Part shown: positions 16,741 through 24,457 of the stretch, piece after piece
How the letters are laid out: every line of letters begins with the position of its first letter
Position numbering within the stretch: position 1 is the stretch's first letter
Assembly: GCA_041164825.1 (NCBI GenBank)
Contig: JBEAOO010000256.1
Span: 1-30,044 of the forward strand
DNA length: 30,044 nt
Direction of reading: 5' to 3'
Source of the DNA: JBEAOO01 sp041164825
GTDB lineage: Bacteria; Pseudomonadota; Gammaproteobacteria; Burkholderiales; Burkholderiaceae_C
Translations under genes and position numbers: made by a program
The notes under the pieces: model-generated
Seen by the model: only the letters and a program-made list of their open reading frames with translations
The model's database searches: none
What the model was told of the DNA's origin: nothing

Positions 16741-17960
16741 ACCACCTGCCCCAGCTTGAAAATCGGCAGGTACATCGACACCACGATGCCGCCAATCAGT
16801 GTGCCCAAGATCACGATGATGAAGGGCTCCATCAGGCTCGACAGGCCCTTCACGGCCTCGTCCACCTCGTCTTCATAAAACTCGGCCGCCTTGCCCAGCA
16901 TCTGGTCGAGCGAGCCCGATTCTTCGCCAATGGCGCACATCTGCAGCACCATGGTCGGGAACACATTGGTGCTCTGCATGGCCGTGGTGAGTGCGGTGCC
17001 GGTGGACACGTCTTTTTGGATCTGCTCGGTGGCTTCGGCAAACACCGCGTTGCCCGAGGCACCGCCCACGGAGTCGAGCGCTTCCACCAGCGGCACACCG
17101 GCCGCAAACATGGTCGAGAGCGTGCGCGTCCAGCGCGCGATGGTGGATTTGTTGACCAGGTCGCCAAACACCGGCACCTTCAGCAACAGCCGGTCCATGG
17201 CCCTTTGCATGGTGGGCGAACGGCGCCATGATTGGAGGAAAAAGTAGCTGCCAAAGCCGATGGAGCCGAAGATCAGCCACCAGTAGCTGACGAAGAACTC
17301 CGACATCGCGATCACCGCGAGCGTGGGCGCAGGCAAGTCGGCGCCGAAGGAGCTGAACACGTCCTTGAACGCCGGGATCACAAAAATCATGATCACCGCC
17401 AGCACCACGAACGCCACCACCATCACCGCGATCGGGTAGATCAAGGCGGACTTGATCTTGTTCTTGATCGCCATGGTTTTTTCTTGGTACACGGCCAGGC
17501 GGTCGAGCAGCGTTTCCAAGATACCGCCGGCCTCACCGGCCTCCACCAGGTTGCAATACAGCGCGTCAAACTGCAGCGGGTGCTTGCGGAAGGCCGACGA
17601 CAAGCTGGTGCCCGTTTCCACATCGGAGCGGATGTCGGTCAGCAGCCGCGTCATGCGCGGATTGGTGCTGCCGCGGGCCACGATGTCGAACGACTGGATC
17701 AGCGGCACGCCCGCGCGCATCATGGTGCTGAGCTGGCGGGTGAAGATGGCGATGTCTTTTTGCTTGATCGCCTTGCCACCGCTCATGCGGCGTTTTTTGA
17801 TCTTGGTGGTCAGGATGCCCTGGCGACGCAGGCTGGCGCTGACCATGGCTTCGCCGCCGGCCCGGATTTCACCGCGCACCAGCTTGCCGTTTTTGTCTTT
17901 GCCTTCCCACTCGAAGATCTCTTCTTTGATCTTCTTTGCCGCGGATGCTGCTGTCGCCAT
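16737..17960 (-). CDS. pilC: Type IV pilus inner-membrane platform protein PilC
   Basis: PilC is the inner-membrane platform on which the PilB and PilT ATPases act during pilus extension and retraction. The 407-residue protein has the two GspF/T2SF domains (about residues 70-200 and 275-400), each beginning with the repeated pattern FTRQLSTMMRAGVPLIQSFD and WTRTLSTMFAAGVPLVEALD. Three membrane segments are visible near 170-195, 220-245 and 378-400. It follows pilB by 66 bases and overlaps pilD. Confidence 0.97.
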   Translation of the reverse strand: MATAASAAKKIKEEIFEWEGKDKNGKLVRGEIRAGGEAMVSASLRRQGILTTKIKKRRMSGGKAIKQKDIAIFTRQLSTMMRAGVPLIQSFDIVARGSTNPRMTRLLTDIRSDVETGTSLSSAFRKHPLQFDALYCNLVEAGEAGGILETLLDRLAVYQEKTMAIKNKIKSALIYPIAVMVVAFVVLAVIMIFVIPAFKDVFSSFGADLPAPTLAVIAMSEFFVSYWWLIFGSIGFGSYFFLQSWRRSPTMQRAMDRLLLKVPVFGDLVNKSTIARWTRTLSTMFAAGVPLVEALDSVGGASGNAVFAEATEQIQKDVSTGTALTTAMQSTNVFPTMVLQMCAIGEESGSLDQMLGKAAEFYEDEVDEAVKGLSSLMEPFIIVILGTLIGGIVVSMYLPIFKLGQVV

Positions 17961-18026
17961 GGTCCTGATTCACGGGGCCTGCGCCCCGGCCGTGTTCGTT
18001 GTTGTGGGTGGTTGCGGTGTTGTGGC

Positions 18027-19745
18027 TTATTCGTTGGTGACGGCGATGACTTCTTCGAGCGTCGTCACGCCGCCCCGCACCTTGACCAAACCCGATTGAC
18101 GCAGATCGCGCACACCTTCGAGCGCGGCTTGTTGGGCAATGTCCATGGCCGTGCCTTCCGACAAGATGATGCGCTGAATCGCCTCGGTGATGGGCATCAC
18201 TTGGTAAATGCCGACCCGGCCCTTGTAGCCGTTGTTGCAGGCCGAACAGCCCACCGCGCGGTACGGTTTCCAGCTGCCGTCGAGGTCGTCTTCCTTGTAG
18301 CCCGCGCGCAGCATGGCCTCGCGTGGGTAATCGGCCGGCTTTTTGCAGTTTTCGCACAGCTTGCGCGCCAGGCGCTGGGCCGTGATCAGCAGCACGCTGG
18401 CGGCGATGTTGAACGGCGCCACGCCCATGTTCAACAAGCGGGTGAGCGTGGTGGGTGCGTCGTTGGTGTGCAGCGTGCTCATCACCAAGTGGCCGGTTTG
18501 CGCGGCCTTGATGGCGATGTCGGCGGTGTCGAGGTCGCGGATTTCGCCGACCATGATGATGTCCGGGTCTTGGCGCAGGAAGGATTTCAGCGCGACCGCA
18601 AAGCTCAGCCCGGCCTTGTCGTTCACGTTCACCTGGTTGATGCCGGGCAGGTTGATTTCGGCCGGGTCTTCCACCGTGGCGATGTTCACGCCGGGCTGGT
18701 TCAAGATGTTCAGGCAGGTGTAGAGCGACACCGTTTTGCCCGAGCCGGTGGGGCCGGTGACCAAAATCATGCCGTAGGGACGCTGGATGGCAGCCATCAG
18801 GCGGTCTTTTTCGATCTTCTCGTAGCCCAGGGCTTCGATGCCCAGTTTGGCGCTGGAGGAGTCGAGAATCCGGATCACGATCTTCTCGCCAAACAGCGTG
18901 GGCAGCGTGCTGACCCGGAAGTCGATCGACTTGTTGCCGAACTTGAGCTTCATGCGGCCGTCTTGCGGCACGCGCTTCTCAGAGATGTCGAGCCGACTGA
19001 TGACCTTGATGCGCGAGGCCAGCTTGTCTTTGATGGCGATCGGCGGCTGGGTGATCTCGCGCAGCTCGCCGTCCACGCGGTAACGCACGCGGTAGTGGTA
19101 CTCGTAGGGCTCGAAGTGCAAGTCCGACGCACGCATGTTGATCGCGTCGATCAGCATCTTTTGCAGAAAGCGCACCACCGGCGCGTCTTCGACCTCGGCG
19201 GTGGGCTCGGCCGCTTCCTGCGGGGCGGTGGCGTCGTCGGTGACTTCAAAATCGAAGTCGCTGGTGGCCAGGGTTTCGAGCGCGTCGTTGGCCGAAGTGC
19301 CGTTCTTGTCGACCAGCGTCATCAGCTTGTCGTGCTCAACGATCACCCACTCGGGCGACAACTGCGTGGCGAACTTGATGCGCTCTGCGGCCTCTTGGTC
19401 GGTCGGGTCGGAGGCGCCGATGAACAGCCGGTTGCCGCGCTTGCCCAGCACCACCACCTTGTACTGCGCGGTCAGCTTGGCATCGATGATGTTGCGTGGC
19501 AGGCGCTGCGGGTCGACGGCATTGAGGTCGAGCAGCGGCAGGGCCAAGGCGGTGGACAGCGTGTGGGCCAGGTCGGCGGGCGACACCAAGCCCGCGCTGA
19601 TCACGGCGCCGACAAAGCCCGTCTTGCGGTCGGGCAGGGCCTTGACCAAGTCTTCGGCCACCTTGGCATCGACCCGTCCGGCGTGCACCAGCACCCGCGC
19701 CGCACCCGAGAGGGTGGCGTGACTGGGATCGGAAAGTGTGTCCAT
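18027..19745 (-). CDS. pilB: Type IV pilus extension ATPase PilB
   Basis: PilB is the cytoplasmic hexameric ATPase that drives pilus polymerisation. With the ATG at 19745 it has 572 residues, normal for the family. It contains the N-terminal GspE/MshEN region, the Walker A motif GPTGSGKT (Lys337), the Asp box and Walker B (RQDPDIIMVGEIRD), the His box (MSTLHTNDAPTTLTRL), and a zinc-type tetracysteine insert (CENC and CSAC) near the C-terminus. A TTG at 19814 would add 23 residues and cannot be excluded. It is the first gene of the pilBCD-coaE-zapD-yacG block. No pilin gene or sigma-54-type promoter was seen upstream. Confidence 0.96.
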   Translation of the reverse strand: MDTLSDPSHATLSGAARVLVHAGRVDAKVAEDLVKALPDRKTGFVGAVISAGLVSPADLAHTLSTALALPLLDLNAVDPQRLPRNIIDAKLTAQYKVVVLGKRGNRLFIGASDPTDQEAAERIKFATQLSPEWVIVEHDKLMTLVDKNGTSANDALETLATSDFDFEVTDDATAPQEAAEPTAEVEDAPVVRFLQKMLIDAINMRASDLHFEPYEYHYRVRYRVDGELREITQPPIAIKDKLASRIKVISRLDISEKRVPQDGRMKLKFGNKSIDFRVSTLPTLFGEKIVIRILDSSSAKLGIEALGYEKIEKDRLMAAIQRPYGMILVTGPTGSGKTVSLYTCLNILNQPGVNIATVEDPAEINLPGINQVNVNDKAGLSFAVALKSFLRQDPDIIMVGEIRDLDTADIAIKAAQTGHLVMSTLHTNDAPTTLTRLLNMGVAPFNIAASVLLITAQRLARKLCENCKKPADYPREAMLRAGYKEDDLDGSWKPYRAVGCSACNNGYKGRVGIYQVMPITEAIQRIILSEGTAMDIAQQAALEGVRDLRQSGLVKVRGGVTTLEEVIAVTNE

Positions 19746-20061
19746 GGCGGGCGGCTGACGGGAGAGTGAAGGCTGGGCTGCAACGGGGCGACGACCCGCA
19801 ATGCTATCTGTCAATCATTCTCGCTCGGCCGGGAGTCGGTGGCGAGGGTGCGAACAAGCGCCGGACACCGCTGTTTCGAGGCTTGTAACCGACGTTTTCG
19901 AGCGCTGGTGAGAACTGTTCCCGGGTGCGAGCGCGGGCATGGCGCGGCGCGGGCGGGCCCGTTCGCGTGCCGAACGTTCGGAGTGTGTGAATTTGTAAAG
20001 TCCAGCCGTGAGCTGTCGCTGTGGTGTGGGACCGCTCCGTCGCCGCCGGTTCAGCGGGCGC

Positions 20062-20379
20062 CTATTGCGACGCCGCCACCATGGTGATGGCGCCAAAGGG
20101 GCAGCGCCTTTCGCACAAGCGGCAACCGGTGCAGCGCTCGGCATGGTGCAGCACGGCGGACTTTTTCCAGTGCGCCACCTCCAGGCTCAGCAGGTGTGGG
20201 CCACAGGCGCCGACGCAGCGGCCGCAGCCGGTGCAGCGGGCGGTGTCGATGGCCGGCAACCGGATCGCCGGGCGCGGCGGGCCAGGTCGCCGCGCGTCAT
20301 CGCCGGCATGCGCGGCGGCAACGGCGCTGGGGGCATCGACAGTGGCGACAGCGGCAGTGACAGCGGTATCGCAAGGCAT
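20062..20379 (-). CDS. Two-cluster 4Fe-4S ferredoxin-like protein
   Basis: This 105-residue cytoplasmic protein has two complete CxxCxxCxxxC motifs: Cys49, 52, 55 and 59 (CTGCGRCVGACG) and Cys83, 86, 89 and 93 (CTGCRLCERRCPFGAI). Each should bind a [4Fe-4S] cluster in a 4Fe-4S dicluster domain as in NapF- or polyferredoxin-type electron carriers. The first 40 residues are Ala/Pro-rich with no signal peptide. The start at 20379 is the most upstream reasonable one; a shorter start is possible. It stands alone between pilB (same strand) and the divergent DUF3348 operon, so its redox partner cannot be inferred. Confidence 0.85.
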   Translation of the reverse strand: MPCDTAVTAAVATVDAPSAVAAAHAGDDARRPGPPRPAIRLPAIDTARCTGCGRCVGACGPHLLSLEVAHWKKSAVLHHAERCTGCRLCERRCPFGAITMVAASQ

Positions 20380-20450
20380 GGCGGCGATTCTCGCTCGCCG
20401 GTCGTTTCGGCGCAGTCGGCGGGGCGCGCCGGGCTGCCACAGGGCGACCG

Positions 20451-20526
20451 TTTAGACTTCGCCCTTTTTTGCGGCCGGTTTGGGCCGCTGCGGCCGGCGG
20501 TTTCGGGCCCGCAACCCAACGGGTTG
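20451..20526 (+). promoter_or_regulatory. Possible promoter -10 and hairpin leader of the DUF3348 operon
   Basis: A TAGACT box (20453-20458) resembles a sigma-70 -10 element, though I see no good -35 at the right distance. A T6 run follows, then two perfect inverted repeats: GCGGCC-N6-GGCCGC (20471-20488) and CAACCC-AAC-GGGTTG (20512-20526). If transcription starts near 20465, the leader is almost 100 bases with two stems before the GTG start. Confidence 0.3.
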
Positions 20527-20561
20527 TGGCCGGGGCGGCGGGGTCGTCCGAAGGATTGAAT

Positions 20562-21395
20562 GTGAGCCCGAGCATCAACAGTTCCAGACTCAGGCGCGTG
20601 CTCGGCGATGCGACCGGGCTGGGCGCGGAGGTGCCGAGTCAGGACCTGGCGCAAGGCCTCGGTCAGTGGCTGGGCGCCTGCGACGCCATGACCTTGCACG
20701 GCACCTTGCAGGCGGTGCAGGCCCTGGCCGATGCGCCTGCCGCGGCGCAGGTGGCCACGCAGACGGAGGCATCCACCGCATCAGCGGCGGCCGGCTTGCG
20801 GGCACTGGATGCGGCGTTCCTGCGCTTGCGCACGGGCTTGGTGCGGGCCATCACCGTGGGTGAGGCACCCGTGGCGGCAGGGGGCTGGCGGGGCGGCGCC
20901 CCACGCGGTGCTCCGCAGCCGGTGTCTGCCGTGTCCGCCGTGTCGCCTGATGCGTCGCCCGTGCCTGAGGCCGCGCCCGACTACGGGGCCTTCCACAAGC
21001 GCTACCTCGATCTGCAGCGGCAGATGGAGCTGCGCATGGGGCCATTTCGCGCCCATGTGCGCGAGGTGCTCGCCGCTGCATCGACCCCGCTGCGGCAGCT
21101 GGCCGCGCTGGACGCCGTGTTGGAGCAGATGCTGGGCCCGCGCGAGCAGCGGCTGATGGGCACGGTGCCGGTGTTTTTGGAGCGGCGCTTTGAGGCCTTG
21201 CGCCAGGCCCCGCCCGCCACGGAGGCCGCCAGCCCGTGCCCGCCGAGGGCTTGGGTGGCACAGTTTGAACACGAATTTCAGCAGGTCTTGCTGGCGGAGC
21301 TCAACAGCCGCTTGCAGCCGGTTGTCGGAATGATGGAAGCCTTCAGCCGTGCGCTGGAGCCGACCTTGAAGATGTCCTTGAAGAAGACGCAATGA
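20562..21395 (+). CDS. DUF3348 family protein
   Basis: This is a 277-residue cytoplasmic protein of the DUF3348 family, without known function. The start is a GTG at 20562 with GAAGGA seven bases upstream, giving the typical beginning VSPSINSSRLRRVLGD. The middle is an Ala/Pro/Val-rich linker (about 115-145). The C-terminal half is conserved and helical: YGAFHKRYLDLQRQMELRMG, then FRAHVREVLAAAS and LRQLAALDAVLEQMLGPREQ, ending in a segment (LLAELNSRLQPVVGMMEAFS) that may form an amphipathic or coiled-coil interaction surface. It is the first gene of a four-gene overlapping operon and shares four bases with the DUF802 gene, so it is probably a stoichiometric soluble partner of that membrane protein. 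Confidence 0.87.
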   Translation: MSPSINSSRLRRVLGDATGLGAEVPSQDLAQGLGQWLGACDAMTLHGTLQAVQALADAPAAAQVATQTEASTASAAAGLRALDAAFLRLRTGLVRAITVGEAPVAAGGWRGGAPRGAPQPVSAVSAVSPDASPVPEAAPDYGAFHKRYLDLQRQMELRMGPFRAHVREVLAAASTPLRQLAALDAVLEQMLGPREQRLMGTVPVFLERRFEALRQAPPATEAASPCPPRAWVAQFEHEFQQVLLAELNSRLQPVVGMMEAFSRALEPTLKMSLKKTQ

Positions 21396-23740
21396 ACAGA
21401 CATGGCTTTGCAGTGGCCTTCGCCGTGGGTTTGGCGGTGGTGGTGTGGGTAGGCGCGGGCTTTGTGGCCAGCGCCAGTGGGCTGGCGGTGTTGATGACGC
21501 TGGTGATTGCCGGTGTCTATGTGCTGGGCGCGCTGGAGTTGCGCCAGTTCCGCGCCAGCACGGCGGCCTTGAACGACGCGGTGGCCGCGCTGACCGAGCC
21601 GCTGGCCGATCTCGTGCCGTGGCTGGAGCGCGTTCCCGCGGCGCTGCGCCAGCCCGTGCGCCTGCGCATTGAAGGCGAGCGCGTGGGCCTGCCCGGCCCG
21701 GCGCTCACGCCCTATTGGGTCGGCCTGCTGGTGATGCTGGGCATGCTGGGTACTTTTTTGGGCATGGTGGTGACGTTCAAGGGCGCCGTGTTTGCGCTCG
21801 AAGGCTCGGCCGATCTGCACGCCGTGCGCGCGGCGCTGGCCGAGCCCATCAAGGGCCTGGGCCTGTCGTTTGGCACCTCGGTGGCGGGCGTGGCGGCGTC
21901 GGCCATGCTGGGGCTGATGTCGGCCTTGAGCCGGCGCGAGCGCGCCGACGCCGTGCGCTCGCTCGACGCGCGTGCCGCCACCGTGCTGCGCGCTCACTCG
22001 CGTGCGCATCAACGCGAGGCATCCTTCAAGGCCCTGCAGGCGCAAGCCCAGGCGTGGCCGCAGGCGCTCGACAAAATGCAAGCGCTGATGGATGGCATGG
22101 AGCGCCGCAACCAGCAGCTCAACGAGCAGTTGCTGGGCCAGCAGTCGCAGTTCCACCGTGAGGTGGGCGTGAGCTACACCGCGCTGGCGCAGAGCGTGGG
22201 CACGTCGCTCAAAGACAGCCTCACAGCCAGTGCCACCGCCGCCGGCGCCAGCCTGCAGCCGGTGGTGCAGGCCGCCATGGCCGAGGTGGCGCAGGAGTCG
22301 GCGCGCCGCCATCAGCAGCTGATGGATGCGGCGCAGACCCAACTGAGCGGCCTGTCGAGCGCGTTCAGCGACACCGCCCGGGGTGTGTCGGCGGGCTGGG
22401 TGGCGGCGCTCGATCAACACGCGCAAGCGAACGTTCGCCACGCCGAGGGCTTGGACCGCAGCTTGGTGGCGTTCAGCGCCGCGTTTGAGCAGCGCTCGGC
22501 AGCGTTGCTCGGCACGGTGAGCGCGCAACTGGCCGGCGTGTCATCGGCGTTCGGTGACACGGCCCAGGGCGTGTCGGCGGGCTGGACGGCAGCGCTGGCG
22601 CAAAGCGCGCAAACCCACGCCCGACAAGCCGATGGCCTGGACCGCACGCTCAGCGCCTTCACCGCCTCGTTCGAGCAAGGCACCGCCGCCTTGTTGCGCA
22701 CCGTGAGCGACACGCTCGCCGCCACGCACACGGCGCAAGCAGCGTCCGACGCGCAGCGCCTGGCCGGTTGGACGCAAACACTGGAGCACATGGCCACCAG
22801 CCTGCACAGCGAATGGCAGCGCACCGGCGCGCAAACGCTGGCGCAGCAGCAAGCGACCTGCCTGGCACTGGAACAAACCGCGGGCGACATCGCCGAGCGC
22901 GCCAGCCTGCATGCCAGCCAGACCCTGGGCGAGATGACGCGCTTGCTCACCCAATCGGAAGAGCTGATCCGCGCCCGCCAAGCCAGCGAGGCCACTTGGG
23001 CCGCGCAACAAGGTGAGCGCATGGACCAACTCAGCGGCGTGTGGCGCAGCGAGCTCGGCGCCCTGCGCGATGCCGAGGCTGTGCGCGGCGATGCTGCCGT
23101 GGCGCGCCTGGGTGAGCTGCAGTCCGCCCTGGCCGGCCACCTCGGCACGCTGGGCACCGCGCTCGAAGCGCCCATGACGCGCCTGATCCAAACCGCCTCC
23201 GAGGCGCCGCAAGCCGCGGCCGAAGTGATCGTGCAACTGCGCCAGGAGATGACGCGTTTTGCCGAGCGCGACGCGCAAGCACTGGCCGAGCGCAACGCCG
23301 TGATGGCCGAGATCGGCACGCTGCTGCACACGCTCAACCGCGCCTCGGGCGAGCAACAAGCGGCGATCGAATCGCTGGTGACGTCGGCCCAAGGCGTGTT
23401 GGCGCAAGCCGGCAGCCAGTTTGCCGACACGCTGGGCACGCAGGCCGGCCATGCCGCCGAAGCGGCGGCGCAGGTGGCTGGCAGCGCCATCGAGTTGGCC
23501 AGTGTGGGTGAATCGTTCCACCAAGGCATTCAGCTCTTCAGCGCCAGCAACGACAAGCTGATGGCCAGCCTGCAGCGCATTGAGGCCACGCTGCAGCAAT
23601 CGATGGCGCGCAGCGATGAACAGCTCGCCTATTACGTGGCGCAAGCGCGCGAGGTGATCGACCTCAGCATCAGTGCGCAAGAAGGCATCGTCGACGACCT
23701 GCGGCAGCTGCGCACTTCCGCCGCCGCGGAGGTGGCGTGA
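21392..23740 (+). CDS. DUF802 protein: MotA/ExbB/TolQ-like membrane protein with very long helical tail
   Basis: This 782-residue inner-membrane protein has four predicted membrane segments (about 5-25, 30-50, 108-130, 155-178) followed by some 600 soluble residues. The third and fourth segments, YWVGLLVMLGMLGTFLGMVV and GLSFGTSVAGVAASAMLG, look like the proton-channel helices of MotA/ExbB/TolQ, including the small-residue and Thr positions. The tail is rich in Ala, Gln, Leu, Glu and Arg, nearly Pro-free, and reads as long coiled coil. It includes a 62-residue tandem repeat (residues 318-379 and 380-441). It overlaps DUF3348 by four bases and the MotB-like gene by one. I infer it is the pentameric-type subunit of an ion-driven stator whose tail reaches into the cytoplasm, as in ZorA. 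Function unknown. Confidence 0.88.
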   Translation: MNRHGFAVAFAVGLAVVVWVGAGFVASASGLAVLMTLVIAGVYVLGALELRQFRASTAALNDAVAALTEPLADLVPWLERVPAALRQPVRLRIEGERVGLPGPALTPYWVGLLVMLGMLGTFLGMVVTFKGAVFALEGSADLHAVRAALAEPIKGLGLSFGTSVAGVAASAMLGLMSALSRRERADAVRSLDARAATVLRAHSRAHQREASFKALQAQAQAWPQALDKMQALMDGMERRNQQLNEQLLGQQSQFHREVGVSYTALAQSVGTSLKDSLTASATAAGASLQPVVQAAMAEVAQESARRHQQLMDAAQTQLSGLSSAFSDTARGVSAGWVAALDQHAQANVRHAEGLDRSLVAFSAAFEQRSAALLGTVSAQLAGVSSAFGDTAQGVSAGWTAALAQSAQTHARQADGLDRTLSAFTASFEQGTAALLRTVSDTLAATHTAQAASDAQRLAGWTQTLEHMATSLHSEWQRTGAQTLAQQQATCLALEQTAGDIAERASLHASQTLGEMTRLLTQSEELIRARQASEATWAAQQGERMDQLSGVWRSELGALRDAEAVRGDAAVARLGELQSALAGHLGTLGTALEAPMTRLIQTASEAPQAAAEVIVQLRQEMTRFAERDAQALAERNAVMAEIGTLLHTLNRASGEQQAAIESLVTSAQGVLAQAGSQFADTLGTQAGHAAEAAAQVAGSAIELASVGESFHQGIQLFSASNDKLMASLQRIEATLQQSMARSDEQLAYYVAQAREVIDLSISAQEGIVDDLRQLRTSAAAEVA
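22343..22714 (+). repeat. Two tandem 186-base in-frame repeats in the DUF802 gene
   Basis: Positions 22343-22528 and 22529-22714 encode two adjacent 62-residue units beginning LSGLSSAFSDTARGVSAGW and LAGVSSAFGDTAQGVSAGW. Conserved blocks continue through HAEGLDRSLVAFSAAFEQ and QADGLDRTLSAFTASFEQ. The exact 62-codon spacing keeps the reading frame, so the repeat changes tail length without breaking the protein. Confidence 0.85.
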
Positions 23741-24429
23741 TGTCGGACTGGGCCGAGCAGGGCGACGACGGCGTCGAGCACACCGCCCCGGTGTGGGCCG
23801 TGTTCGGCGACCTGATGTCGGGCCTGCTGGGCGCCTTTGTGCTGGTGCTGGTGGGCGTGCTGGTGGTGCAGATGGACCTGATGAGCAACCTCGAAGCCGA
23901 GGTGCAAAAGCGCCATGTCGAAGAGCAGCGCCGCATGACCTTGGAAAAGGCGCTGGCCGGGCCGCTGCAATCGGGTCGCGTCACGCTCATCAACGGCCGC
24001 ATCGGCATCAGCGGCAGCGTGCTGTTTCCGGTCAACTCCAGCGAGCTGCGCGAGGACGGCCGCAAGCTGCTCAAAACCTTGGTGCCGCCGCTGCAGGTGT
24101 ATTTGGGGGCGCGCGACGAGATGCTGATGGTCAGTGGCTTCACCGACAACAAGCCCGTCCAGCCAGGCAACCAGCACTTCGCCGACAACCTCGAACTCTC
24201 GGCCCAGCGCGCACTCACGGTGACGCGTGCGCTGATCGACGAAGGCATGCCTTCATCGCTCGTGTTCAGCGCCGCCTTCGGCCCCGAGCAGCCCGTGGCC
24301 CCCAACGACAGCGACAAGGGCCGCGCGTTGAACCGCCGCGTGGAGATGGCGCCGGTGCCCAAGGCCAGCAATGCGCTGCCAAGCGCTGCAGTGCCCGCCA
24401 AGCCGCCGGCCTCGGTCGCGCATGAGTGA
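23740..24429 (+). CDS. MotB/OmpA-like peptidoglycan-binding membrane protein
   Basis: This 229-residue protein has one N-terminal membrane helix (about 18-42) and a C-terminal OmpA-type peptidoglycan-binding domain (about 85-205). The helix begins WAVFGDLMSGLLGAFVLVL, and Asp24 occupies the position of the proton-binding Asp in MotB and ZorB. The OmpA domain shows VLFPVNSSELREDGRKLL, SGFTDNKPV, NLELSAQRALTVTRALID and PVAPNDSDKGRALNRRVE, the last with the conserved cell-wall-binding residues. The start is the ATG at 23740, overlapping the DUF802 stop (TGATG); a GTG three bases earlier is possible. It should anchor the DUF802 channel protein to peptidoglycan, forming a stator-like pair. There are no flagellar genes nearby, so this is not the flagellar MotB. 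Confidence 0.9.
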   Translation: MSDWAEQGDDGVEHTAPVWAVFGDLMSGLLGAFVLVLVGVLVVQMDLMSNLEAEVQKRHVEEQRRMTLEKALAGPLQSGRVTLINGRIGISGSVLFPVNSSELREDGRKLLKTLVPPLQVYLGARDEMLMVSGFTDNKPVQPGNQHFADNLELSAQRALTVTRALIDEGMPSSLVFSAAFGPEQPVAPNDSDKGRALNRRVEMAPVPKASNALPSAAVPAKPPASVAHE

Positions 24430-24457
24430 GCCCATGAGTGAGCCCATGAGTGAGCGC
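24422..24457 (+). repeat. Threefold 12-base repeat carrying start codons of the DUF2894 gene
   Basis: ATGAGTGAGCCC occurs at 24422 and 24434 and as ATGAGTGAGCGC at 24446, followed by another ATG at 24458. Each unit adds Met-Ser-Glu-Pro (or Arg) and an alternative start in the same frame. The first unit overlaps the stop codon of the upstream gene. Confidence 0.9.

Noticed and set aside
17232..19769. Plus-strand open frame of 845 codons opposite pilC and pilB
   Set aside because: It is a shadow of two clearly identified genes; composition is the usual antisense His/Arg/Gln/Gly/Val mixture.
20461..20488. Intrinsic terminator upstream of the DUF3348 gene
   Set aside because: The T run precedes the GCGGCC/GGCCGC stem on the plus strand and becomes A residues after the stem on the minus strand, so neither direction gives a proper terminator.
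21278..22528. Minus-strand open frame of 416 codons opposite DUF3348 and DUF802
   Set aside because: Antisense to two genes with overlapping starts and recognisable families; no domain seen.
23740..24429. Calling the OmpA-domain protein flagellar MotB
   Set aside because: No flagellar or chemotaxis genes are near, and the partner is DUF802 with a tail far longer than MotA.
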